Assembly: GCF_001039355.2 (NCBI RefSeq)
Contig: NW_019775482.1
Coordinates: 287,531-351,530 of the forward strand
Length of the DNA: 64,000 nucleotides
Direction of reading: 5' to 3'
From: Lingula anatina
Taxonomy: Eukaryota > Brachiopoda > Lingulata > Lingulida > Lingulidae
In this document: one piece after another, positions 53,801 through 64,000 of the stretch
How positions within the stretch are numbered: position 1 is the stretch's first letter
Layout of the letters: the number at the start of each line of letters is the position of its first letter
Program-made: the position numbers and the translations under genes
Notes under the pieces: model-generated
Database searches by the model: none
The model's input: only the letters and a program-made list of their open reading frames with translations
Told to the model about the DNA's origin: nothing

Positions 53801-55024
53801 TTATACACTTTTGCTCTGCTTCCTGCAAATGTCCAAAACAATATTCGAAAAAAATAAAAAAAAAAGTTTTCAGACAATATCAGGCATATAAAACAGTAAA
53901 TTTGGTATTTCAGAAACATTTCTTTAAATTTCTCATTCTAACTTCAACGCCATATTTAAAATGACCAAACTCGCTCCTGCTGACCTTTTAGCGATATTTC
54001 TATTACCTGATGACCAGCAAGGTCACGTCTGCTTCTACATTAAACACACATCCGCTATCGACTTCTCATCACATAAAAAAGCTTTTGGGAAACAGTTACA
54101 CTTGGCTTTAATGCAAACATTCATCCGGGATGGAGGAGGAGGAAACAGTTGTTTTAAATTACAACAAGAGAGCAGAACTACTTGCTATTCCTATTCTCAA
54201 CATTAGTAGATCACAATGATGAAGCACATCGATTTTGTTGTATTGTAAAATGACCTTCAACTATAAATGAAATCTGATTGAATGTTTTATCTGAGTGGAA
54301 GTGTTAAAAACTTACATAAGATGTTTATTGGATGAAATGATCTGTCATCATTTTCATTTACTTCTAGACAAAATTATATAATGTTGATATCATCAAAAAA
54401 GGGGAAACAGTTCAGGCTAAAATAGATGTCAGAAAGGAATAAAACTGTTATCTACAGAAATTTATCAAATGAAACACATTGATTCATTTATCGTATGAAT
54501 TATTTGGTTAAATGCTCCCAAAACATCCTCTCTTTCTGATAGGACTTCTGTATGTTGCATCCCCGTGAACGATTATCTGTCATATCTGGGTGAACTTTTC
54601 AAAGCATGAGTGATGGCAAAGAACCCAGTCTGTGAAAGAACAGATAGGACAGCAACCAGCAAGAAACAGCAATTACCACAAGAAAAAAGCCTCCTTTCAG
54701 GAAACATTGCACCAGAAAAATCCTGTGTTGAAGGCAGCTCTCTTCTTCTAATTTTCTTCTTTTTTTTTTCTATATCCAAAACAGCTGCACAACATGTTCA
54801 TCTGACGTAATTAAGAACAATAAGAATTTTAGGATAGTTGTGCACAAAATAAACAAACGCGAGTGAAGTACAGATGGAGGAGCCTGGTCCCAATTTGAGG
54901 AGCTCTGAAAATACAACTGTCAATACTTACGTCAAACTTCCTTCCAGCATTAACAAGTGGTTGTAATATTTGTCTCAGGGTTCAAAAATTCCAAGATGAA
55001 AATCATATTTTAACAAAGAAAACT

Positions 55025-55416
55025 GAACTCCAAAATTCCTTTGATGCCCTCTCAGTATCACTTACATTCCATTGTCAGGATTATTACGTCTGTCCAGCAA
55101 TCAAAAAGAAAAGATCAACATGACAATTCTTCAATTGCACATAGTTCCTAACGGTTCCATTGTGAAAGACAGCTAGTGTTGAATTATAAGATTCTGGAAA
55201 GCACAATGGCAAGGGAAAGTGCTGCCATTGTGAAAGCTATGGAAAACAAAGATTTTAAGTTACTCTTCTACATAAAAAAAAATGTAACTCCAATATTCCT
55301 TTGATGGTGTCTCTGTATCAGTTTTATTCCACTGTCAGGATTCTTATGTCTGTCTAGCAATTAAAATGAAAATATCAACATGACAACTATTAAACTGCAC
55401 AAAAATCCTTCCATGT
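55025..55416. repeat. Ungapped duplicated segment, 260-bp offset
   Basis: The stretch 55025-55140 recurs at 55285-55400 at a constant offset of 260 bp, with substitutions but no indels (CAAAATTCCTTTGATG against CAATATTCCTTTGATG; TGTCAGGATTATTACGTCTG against TGTCAGGATTCTTATGTCTG). Similarity fades outside this core. Confidence 0.8.
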
Positions 55417-55928
55417 TACGTTACTTTTCCCTCGATATGATGGTTAAGTGGCAAATCGAAACGCCAAAAATGTCTTCTTATCCCATTCAAATCAATCACA
55501 GGCCCTGTATGCAACTCTGTTTGACTGAGGAAGTGGGTGTTTTAAGGGAGGGACCGAACACGACAAAGAAATGTACGACAAGATCGTAAACTTTCTGCAA
55601 GCAGCAGGTCCTAAACTCAAACTACTATTAACAGAGCTATAGAATACGCTTAGAGTGGAGAGCAAAGTACATATCAAACTTATGCCATGATAACCTTTTT
55701 ACAAACCAAATGAGTTCATGTTGATGGTGTTTTCAAATATATTTACCAAATGTATTCTTTCATATGCTAATACCATAAATGTATTTTTCAACTTGCATAG
55801 AGTGGTGCCCACAACCCGATATTGTTCACAATTATCATACAGACGAGAGCATTTCATCCTTTTCTTTTGACAAAATTCATGATGCAATAATAAAAATTAT
55901 ATTTCAAACAGAAACTGTCACTTGTTGC

Positions 55929-55930
<2 letters not shown>

Positions 55931-55980
<50 letters not shown>
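55931..55980. repeat. Poly-T tract (50 T)
   Basis: The longest homopolymer in the window. Its true length is uncertain. It could be a minus-strand poly-A tail, but no retroposon body is recognised. Confidence 0.95.
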
Positions 55981-55981
<1 letters not shown>

Positions 55982-57317
55982 TCAATAGCTTCCTATTAAC
56001 ATACTACACTCTGGTAGACAACAAGCAAAAAATAAAAGAAATAGAAAATTTGAACTGGGCCCCATGTTTTTTCTTGATGTCAACAGTTAACCATTTTTTC
56101 TTATTTACTGCTCTCTGGTAAGCAATGGACAACAGGAAAGATGACGCTCAAGTTTTTTTACTGTAATGTCTGTCTACTACTTTAATATTGACAACTAAAA
56201 CTAGCACCCTGTGAATCCAGGTATGTGCCAAAGTTCCACTGGATACCTAGGGTGCCGCCGCATGTCAGACAACTCGACTCATTAATCCTAAGATTTTCCT
56301 GAGAAGGAAAAAGGACGTACGGGGCAGGCGTTCTCTGGAACCTTCTCTCGGGTTTAGGACTGCCCCCTATCCACCCTTTGAACTAGAGAGTACGGTTCAC
56401 TTGATAATTGCTTGTGGCAACACAGATTTCCAACTGCAACCTGAAAGAGTGCTGCCATTTTGAATTAGGTCTTTTCTGAAACACCCTTTTCCAGCAATGG
56501 ATTTTGGAGTCCGTCCAACCTCACTAATCATCCTTTTATAGTGTCAGAGACTAAATTTTTATCTATTTTTCATTGTCCCATCTAGTTTTTATAAATAGCT
56601 TTTCAAGTGTGTTAACTGCTTTAGAGCTTGCCTGGCCTAGAGGTACACATTGGAGCCCAAAATATGAATAAGTATCCAAACTTTGGATTTGTTTGAAATT
56701 ATGACATGTCATCCCTCAGCAAAATGTTTTCACTATATTTTGTTATTTCAACTGCAGAATGTTTTTGTTCTTTTTTATCAGGGTCACTGTACATTATGCA
56801 AAGAACATGCTATGGATTATGGGTAATAAGAAACAGGCCATGTACTGGACTTAACAAGCATTCTATGGGGGAACTTACACTCAATTTTTTTTCTTTTTTT
56901 GCTTTTTTCCAAGGTGAGGGTAAATCTGTTAACAAGTGGAATTTCATTTTAAAACCTTGCTAACAAGTGGGCTTTCAGTTTAAAAAACCTTGAAAAAAAA
57001 ATGGGATGAAAAATACATTGTGCGGCACTGCCTGAACAAATAATTAAACAGGCAGTTTGCTATGAGCAACAAATTACGACTTTGGTGTCAGTCTACAATT
57101 ATTTAAAAGAAATGTGGATAAACAAATAAAGAAATATCAGAGACTTACACTGCTTTCAATATTTATCTTCAAAATGGCTTAACCCCCCTCCCTCACAAAA
57201 AAAAGTTCCAATTGGGCATAAAAGATTTGAGCACGGTTATATTTTGATACATATACCATAATCTAAGAGGTCAAACCAAAAAAAAAAGGCAGACACTTAA
57301 CACGGATGAGACTGCCA

Positions 57318-57440
57318 TTATGTGAAAAAAGTCTTAAATTACAGCATAGGGTCCAGAACCTACCCCCCCCCCCCTTTATTTACTGCAGATCTGCATCGAT
57401 CTCATAAATGAAAATTATCGCTCTCAAAAAGTCTGATATA
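57318..57440. repeat. Dispersed copy of the 15.2-15.6 kb repeat
   Basis: TGTGAAAAA...GGGTCCAGAACCTACC, a C tract, then ATTTACTGCAGATCTGCATC matches 15355-15440 (TGTGAAAAA...GGTTCCAGACCTACC, C-rich run, ATTTATTGCAGATCTGCATC) in the same order and orientation. The two copies lie 42 kb apart, so this is an interspersed family. Confidence 0.65.
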
Positions 57441-58579
57441 TGCCAATAGTCTGTATAATCTCATACCTGACTCAAACCACTCTTAACAGAATAGACATTT
57501 CAGCAGCAAACGTTTCACAGTGGGCATCAAAAGAAACTTTTACTCTAAAATGATGAAAGTTGACAAACTCATCATATCCTAAAACAAACCAGCAGTTATC
57601 AAGCCAAACCAACACAAACCAGAGGCCGAGAAAGACGGAGAAATTCTAACATGAAAGGCAACCCAGCATGTAGTCGGAGGCGCACTACATTCATATGGAT
57701 CCCTGGCTCTGCCGACTTGACCTTTCCCCAGCTTCAGGCAAGTTTCATTTTTCTTGCTTCAATTTCCTTTTCTGTGATGCACGCCAAAGTGAAAATTATA
57801 TTGTAAGGAGGCTGAGGAGTAGCTCTTAATTTTTTATTGCTACAGTGTGGCTTCCTTGGAGAGACAGTAGTCAATGGAACCCCTTCAGGAATTGCTGGAC
57901 AGCTTGATGGTCAGGATAACAACAAGGATGTCTTTGTGTTCTACATGTTATTTGTATCATCTTCAGGCTTCCACTGCCTCAAGCAACAAGCCCAATATAC
58001 CAATACCGAACACGAAGAGACTTGAGAAGAGTTAAGTACCCTAGGGTCATCACCTTACTAAATTTAAATTTTTTTTTAAATCTGAACAATGCAGACAGCC
58101 TCCAGACTATATTTGTAATAGAGAATGAGAGATGTTATAACAAATAAATGAAAAATGTACAGTATATCTCTGTAAACTAAAAGAAAATTTGCACCAAGTG
58201 CACAAAGAATAGAAAACGCTTTCTTATGTATTTAAAGAAACTCCAGATACAAAGAAAAAAATTAAAAATAAAACTTACCAGTTAAGTCCCATGTCTCTGT
58301 ATAAATTATACTGAACAATAAAAAGAAAACTTTCATTACGACTTCCTTGTTATTGTCAATAAACCACCTCTTTGACTCTATTGTGCCTTCTAACAGAAAA
58401 CAAACAAGAAACAAAATAAACAGAAACATTCAGCTGCAAACTAGAAGCAACTTAAACAGAAACATTCCCAATCTTTTTTTAAAGAGACATGCTCTCCAGA
58501 AATGGGGAAAACTCTAACACCTGTATCACTTATGTTCTTACCAAAGGACTCGGTATACAATTAGACATACCCTGACCTA

Positions 58580-58621
58580 AAAGCCACCCCTAGGGTCTCA
58601 AAAGCCACCCCTGGGGTCTCA
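58580..58621. repeat. 21-bp tandem pair
   Basis: AAAGCCACCCCTAGGGTCTC (start 58580) and AAAGCCACCCCTGGGGTCTC (start 58601), each plus one base, differ at a single position. Confidence 0.9.
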
Positions 58622-59556
58622 CAAGAAGACGCTGGGGACAGAGCACCATATGACAGCAGAGTAGAGGAGAGACTTTAGGCGTAGACTAAAAATTTGTCAG
58701 GACAGGATAAATCAAATAAATAAACACAAACCAACAAAGTAAAAACACTCAAATTCAACACACTGACTTAATATGCTTGAACAACTCAAAATTTTGATCA
58801 AAAATAGTTTCATTTATAGCGCTGTGATTTTTCTCAATTTTTTTAGAACAAGTCCATCTTGTTTTCTTTCCTTTTTTCCCCTTGAACAAGCCTCCAGCCT
58901 GCTGCAGCAAGGGACAACAGCACACACAACGTACTTCCACGGCAACAAAAAGTATGTCACTATATAAAACCTCTTAACCTCTGTTTCAACTGGTTTTCAA
59001 TCTCCCCCTCCAGGGCACTGCCGACAATACAGGTACATTCACTCACAGAGGTACTCCCGAGTAGATTCCACTCTCTATATGCAACCCATCGCTGAGCACA
59101 TATTTTGAACACCTTGCCGAACTCTCTCTCTCCCAGGCTGTGTTATATTCAAGCACATTAAATCCCTTTTGGTTATTTTCAGCTATCTGTTGACCTAAAG
59201 AGAGGTGGGCCAAAAAACTTTGTTCATCCTTTTCTTTTTTTTCTCCTCTTTTGAATTTCATGAGCAAGCAAAAGTACGCCATTAAGATACCTCACAGTTA
59301 GAGGTATTAATACTCCTGTGGCTCTTACCATCAAGGCAGGCTTTAATATGCCTCTAAACAGCAAGTCCACTACCACTTAACCTCGTTGGAATTGGCATCC
59401 ATTTAAAGCGGACTGGTGTTTACCATGGATGCTAGCTTGAAAAGCAGGAGCCTCACAGTGGCCTGCCTGCTGGATACAATGAACACAGAAAAGATCACTG
59501 GTATTAAACGCAGCCCAGGCAAGAAACCACACTCCGTTTATACATTACGTACCTAC

Positions 59557-59724
59557 CTCGCCTTGGGGGCTGCGACGGCTGCCGTACTCCTATAACACAT
59601 ACACTTCCAACACCACTGAATCCTGTAGTATAACTACTCAGATGTGTAGTAAACAGATATAGTGTGAAAAGCTCTTTGGAGGTTAAGACCGTTTAGGCTC
59701 AGCTATACACCAGCCAAAGACTCT
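59557..59724 (-). other. Candidate 5' non-coding exon 1 and transcription start
   Basis: Inferred exon. On the minus strand it ends GGCGAG followed by donor GTAGGT at 59556. An alternative donor, GTACGT, lies four bases further, giving an end at 59553. The 3' part is GC- and CpG-richer than the surroundings (CGTCGCAGCC, GGCGAG). An initiator-like GTCAGAG puts the start near 59724, and an AT-rich TTAATAATAT lies 25-34 bases upstream (59749-59758). A non-coding first exon is required because exon 2 starts with an acceptor inside the 5' UTR. An ATG at 59600 opens a short upstream ORF that stops at either the donor TAG or soon after joining exon 2. No transcript evidence is available, and another exon elsewhere in the intron cannot be excluded. 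Confidence 0.4.
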
Positions 59725-59748
59725 GACTAGAGACTCGGGTTTCCGCAG

Positions 59749-60003
59749 ATATTATTAATGAGCCTCAAGTTGCTGAGTGAAGTACTTGCTCCCATGACCC
59801 TGACAAGGGGCCCAACACATGCTGAGGGGGGTGGGGCTTGGGTTCTAACTCCCATTCCGATTGGTTGTATTAAATGAAGTGCACATGGAACCCTGCCTTT
59901 CATTGGCTCCTTGGCATGTTTTCTGGTTGTAATGAGGGACACCTGACTGCTGCCGTTGTTTGTGCATTTAATGATGCCAGGCATGTCAAACTTTTTTGAT
60001 TGG
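59749..60003 (-). promoter_or_regulatory. Candidate promoter with three CCAAT boxes
   Basis: On the minus strand, CCAAT cores lie at 59864-59860 (ACCAATCGG), 59906-59902 (GCCAATGAA) and 60003-59999 (GCCAATCAA), which is 135 to 280 bases upstream of the proposed start. A GT-rich Sp1-type stretch lies on the plus strand at 59826-59836. Several CCAAT boxes in one orientation within 150 bp fit an NF-Y-type promoter. The TATA-like stretch at 59749-59758 is weak. Activity is inferred. Confidence 0.42.
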
Positions 60004-62037
60004 CGGCACAGCTTGAGCGGCTTAATGAGAGAAATGCTCGCACCTTTAGCTGGGGGGAAACCAACGGAAATGGAAAAAATAGGAGGTAAATCATTCTTGG
60101 GGAAGAACTAATGGAAAAATGTTTCCTATCTTTTCTGACAGACATTTATTCATGCAACAAGTTCTTAGCCTGTTTCTTAGAAATGGTAAGCCATCTATTT
60201 CTTTTTCATTCTTTAGAGCATTTTTGAATTCTGTCTTTGAATATGCTTTTATCCTAATAATTCAGCAAAACATACCACTATACATTTATAAAACAGTTTT
60301 GCCCACCATTTTCACTTATTAAAGGTCCTAGCAAAAATGGTTACCAATAAAAAATCAAATCTTCAAATATTCTCTCAAATATTCTCAGTGAAACCATTTA
60401 CATTGTATCAATGAGTTTTCACATTTATATATGCTTGGTTATCTTTCTTCTTTCAAGTCCCAATTTCAAATACTACTTTAATTCTCATCTCAAACTGACT
60501 CATTCTCAACCATGTCCAGTCATTTTTAACTGAACCAAGAGGTCACCAACTGGTCACTCTGTGGTCAAAGGTGATGGACGATCGTGTTTCAGTCAAAGTG
60601 ACAACTTCTTTGTCATCACACCTTTTGAACAGGGAAGGAAAAAAAAAGATGAGTTGACACTAGAGTCACCTGGTGGTGGAAACTGAAAGTAGCCAAAAGT
60701 GGAGATCAAAACTGCTGCCAAGAAAGGTGGAACCATATCTTAATGTGTTGTATTTCTTTTAAAGAAATATGAGTGGCAATTTTATTTTATTTGTGTTGAT
60801 CCAGATAACAAAACAAAACGAGCGCGCAGAAGAAGTTTACCTCTGTCGCCAAAATTTCATTCTTTTCCCACTTAAAATCATATGACAGGATTGATTCATT
60901 ACATAATTTGGATTTCTATTAAAACTCTCCGCAAAAAGAACCTGATACAAGGGTCTCTTCGACGCTTTGATCTGTCACCTTTCTAGAGAGATAAAACCAG
61001 CTCTTATATAAAGTTACCTTTTAAACGTCCTAACCCTTTGTCCCATTGCCAATGTTGGAATGTTGTGCAGTTCAAACAAACATGTCTCGGTGCCCATCTA
61101 CAATTGTATTGAACTTGCTATCTCCTTGTATTTGCTTTCAAATTCAATTATGCTGAGCAAATTTGAGGCTGTTACCATACAGCTTGAGCTTGGAAGAATC
61201 AAAATAGCAAATCGGCTGATAACAACTCATGTTGACTATTTTTTCCCAATCTTTACGGTAAATGTTCACAAATTTCAAACACTCAAATTATACCAATACC
61301 TCATTCTTATAAGTATTATTTTTTAGTTATTTGCAAAAATAATAATAATGAAGATAATAACTTTATGTTAAAAAGCTGACCTTATATCTGAGAATTCATC
61401 ACTCTTCTCAAACACAATGCATTATTCATAAAGCATTATTTTGAACAACAGAATTTTATATACTTGTACATTTCTACAATTTAATAATCAATGTCATTGT
61501 GTTCAAATTTAGAGAGTAATTATTGTATAATATTATGCACAATTCGTACCTAGGAAAGCACAAAACTTATATAATGAAAATGCATTTCAGAAATATTCCA
61601 GTAGCCCAGTAGTCAAAACAGATTTCAAATTTGTTTCTATTTCTATTGATGCACATGCTGAACATCACATTATCGTCTCATATTTCAGAAAAGACTAACA
61701 AAAAAATCTCAAAGTAATTTTCAAATGCATAATCGGTTCTTTTTGAAAAGAACAACAAAGCTTTCAATGCATCAGATTCAAAATGCATCCTTGTTGTTAA
61801 ATATTGGAAGGTGGAAATAACAAGTTCCTTTACCATAAAAAAGATATTTGTATCTCCACCCACTTCTTCTGACAAGAGAACATGATCAATCAGTGACAAC
61901 TCCAAACACGTGTAAGATAAAAGGCTTACAAAAGGCGGTAAGGATACAATAATGTTTTCACATTGCACTCTCAAAGAGAAAATAAAGACAGACCAAGAAA
62001 TACCATTAATATGACTATTGTTTTAATCCCCTATTCC

Positions 62038-62082
<45 letters not shown>

Positions 62083-62195
62083 CACACAAACACAAACACT
62101 CAAACAATGGACACATACACACAGTCATTCACATACACAAACAAACACATACACAAACATATACAAACACACACACATACACAAACACAGTCGCG

Positions 62196-62235
<40 letters not shown>

Positions 62236-64000
62236 CGCACACACACACACACACACCTGTTTAACAGTTCTATCATCTTATCAGATAACACATTGGGAAC
62301 TGGTCACAGATAACTACAACACATTTTCCTCATGCAATATTACCATTAAAGTCAGTCGAGGTACATAAGCGAGCACAGTGAATTAATGACCTCTACATTT
62401 GGGTTAGATGTTGTTACTGTCAAATATAATAACACGGCATCCTTCAGCAACACATACCTTATAACCTCAAGAAACGACACCTGAAAACCCCTTGAAGTAT
62501 TTTTTTCATTGAACTTCTTCCACAAAAGCATGCAGCTTTTTCAAAACATAACTAAAATGCAATTTGACAGCAGTTTTGCATTAAACTGGAATAAAATCTC
62601 GCAGAGCCTCCATCTATTTTCTTCTCTGCATCCGTCCAGTCTTGAAAAGAACTTCAGCACTACTGTAGGTCAGGCTATGTGGGCCTCACCACACTTCTAC
62701 CAAGGAAACAATTTGTTTCCACTTTTTTCTTACCCTGTCCGTTACACATGATATTCCATTTGAAAGGTATCCCTTTCCTGTTCTCTGCCCATTTCTCTGT
62801 GAAAACTATTCAAACACAGACAAGCTCTATGTTACCCCCAACACAATTCATCTTCTTTTATCTCTACGTGTCTGCCGAAAATAAACAGAATATCCCTAAG
62901 GTTTGTTCTCCATACTTCAGGGGCCCCCTTGTTGAAGGTCCTGAAGACCCCACAAATACCCATATACAAGAATGACGAACTTAAGTTATCTTCATAACTT
63001 ACTTATTATTACTAAAACAAAATTCATGCCAAGTTAAATATTGGCGTTTTTTGCAGAACCCACCTTATGCCATGGTAATTATCAGTTTATTCAGTTACTT
63101 TAAATGTATATATGTTAAAACCAAAAAACAAATGCTCAGGCATGGTCAGCTCACGACTCCTATCTTCCAATTCAGTAACAGTTAACATAAACTGATCCTG
63201 GCATAACCGAGCTATTTCAGACAATAAAAATCCAACGTTTTAAAACACCATGTTTAACTTTGTGGACACTAATTATTTAAGGTGGAGAATAAGTTACTAA
63301 CTATCTCAAAAATCACAATTGATTAACATTTTATATAATAGCCATTGCCTTTTAATTAATTACAATAAATAATCACATTATGGAAATTGAATTTTGGGTG
63401 GAATATTCGAAACTTGAGATTTGAGTAAAGTGCAAAAAGTCAAAAAGTTGAACAAAATATCCAGATTTGAAATAACATACAATTAACTCTGCATAACTCC
63501 TTATCTATAACTTGAATGACTATATCGTATCTTAAAGTGCAGATTTTTTTTCTTTGGTATAAGTTTAAGTTAATATGACCATTGCTTAATTTCAATCTTT
63601 ACATACCAAGGACAAATTTTCCAGACACCTTATGTTCTCAACTTCATCAAGATAAAACTGCCATGACCTGAGCTTCATTTGGTAAGACAGAGGTACCTGC
63701 ATTGGCAGAAATTGCATGTTTTAAGTTCACAATTTGACTGGAAATTCAGTCTGTGAGAAACGTCACACCAAAATCTGGCAAAACACCTTGCGGGGGCTCA
63801 CTTTCAAAAGCAAGAAACCAAGGGACCCTAATCTGTATTCTGCAATGTTAGAGCCGCAGTGACACCTCCATTTGATCACCTGTGTAATTAAAGCAAAAGT
63901 GTCAAATTAACAGATCCTTTGCACCCAAGGTGACAATGCCACAAAGCACTGGAATGTGTCGAAGACAGAGATTGATGTGACGCGCGAGAGAAGATCTTAG
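60004..64000. other. Upstream flank without a recognised gene
   Basis: Four kilobases of AT-rich sequence beyond the candidate promoter. Apart from the CT/CA microsatellite at 62041-62256, nothing repeated or coding was recognised. ORFs at 60119-60322, 61060-61326, 61678-61974 and 62509-62975 lack domains and look like chance. The final bases (GTGACGCGCGAG) are locally CpG-rich, which may mark something just outside the window. Confidence 0.6.
62041..62256. repeat. Compound CT / CA microsatellite
   Basis: CT dinucleotides run over 62041-62079, then an impure CA-rich stretch, then pure CA at 62200-62233 and 62238-62256, split by GTCGC. The His-Thr-rich and Val-Cys-rich ORFs over it are products of the repeat. 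Confidence 0.96.

Larger units (their letters stand above)
13467..59556 (-). other. Probable intron 1 (about 46 kb) of the Ig-protein gene
   Basis: The right boundary depends on the exon 1 candidate; the left boundary (the acceptor at 13467) is clear. By stretch: 13467-15200 plain sequence and a C tract; 15200-15610 diverged repeat copies; 15610-17100 nothing notable; 17100-17640 possible regulatory module; 17640-21480 nothing but poly-T at 18815; 21490-21800 dispersed repeat and CT tract; 21800-28300 a GA tract, small duplications (22890-22935, 23913-23947) and a CATCAC-type run near 25740; 28300-30170 possible regulatory motifs; 30299-39390 CT and GA tracts; 39390-39710 minisatellite; 40833 poly-A; 41.8-42.3 kb foldbacks; 42.3-50.3 kb nothing but a TTTA/TTTG-rich run at 48588-48666; 50.3-50.87 kb degenerate repeat; 55.0-55.4 kb duplication; 55931 poly-T; 57.3 kb dispersed repeat; 58.58 kb short tandem. 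No coding exon was recognised. Confidence 0.5.

Noticed and set aside
62041-62313. ORFs rich in His-Thr or Val-Cys
   Set aside because: They are translations of the CT/CA microsatellite.
1-64000. CRISPR arrays, prophage, bacterial operons, tRNA or rRNA genes
   Set aside because: No regularly spaced direct repeats with unique spacers, no dense ORFs or ribosome binding sites, and no convincing tRNA arms. The window is metazoan intronic sequence.

Overview
The window is non-coding for most of its length and looks like metazoan nuclear DNA. It is AT-rich, has no long ORFs, and has long CT/GA, CA, poly-A/T and poly-C/G tracts, GT-AG splice junctions and a spliced secreted or receptor-type protein. 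Two single-N joins flanked by slightly diverged copies of the same sequence suggest a highly heterozygous diploid, such as a marine invertebrate. I cannot name the species.

One gene can be supported, on the minus strand, and its 5' part runs right to left. Exon 2 (13309-13466) carries the end of a 5' UTR, a start codon at 13390 in good context and a 27-codon signal peptide, and ends on a phase-1 donor. After a 13.1 kb intron, the next exon (1-203, open at the window edge) starts with an acceptor in the matching phase. It encodes the N-terminal half of an immunoglobulin-like domain with the B-strand Cys and C-strand Trp. The product is therefore the N terminus of a secreted or type I membrane Ig-superfamily protein. 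The style resembles first Ig domains of PTK7-, CDON/BOC- or DCC/protogenin-type receptors, but the visible part is too short to choose. A plausible 5' non-coding exon 1 lies at about 59557-59724. It has a donor site, an AT-rich TATA-like stretch, an initiator-like site and three CCAAT boxes upstream. If it is correct, intron 1 is about 46 kb.

Layout: 1-203 Ig exon; 204-13308 intron 2, with a 75-bp tandem duplication and a large repeated block (3338-9581) that looks like unmerged contig overlaps; 13309-13466 signal-peptide exon; 13467-59556 intron 1, with microsatellites, minisatellites, dispersed repeats, a pair of foldback elements (41.8-42.3 kb) and candidate regulatory clusters (PBX-PREP/MEIS-type sites near 17.3 kb, OTX-type sites near 28.4 kb, a DR2-like site near 29.2 kb, SOX/TCF-like sites near 30.15 kb); 59.56-60.0 kb candidate exon 1 and promoter; 60.0-64.0 kb upstream flank with a CT/CA microsatellite and no recognisable gene.

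I found no CRISPR array, prokaryotic operon, mobile-element protein, convincing tRNA or rRNA, or new protein system. The most useful leads are cis-regulatory and structural: the paired PBX-PREP sites, the OTX cluster, the foldback pair, the CCAAT promoter with upstream ORFs, and the probable assembly duplication.
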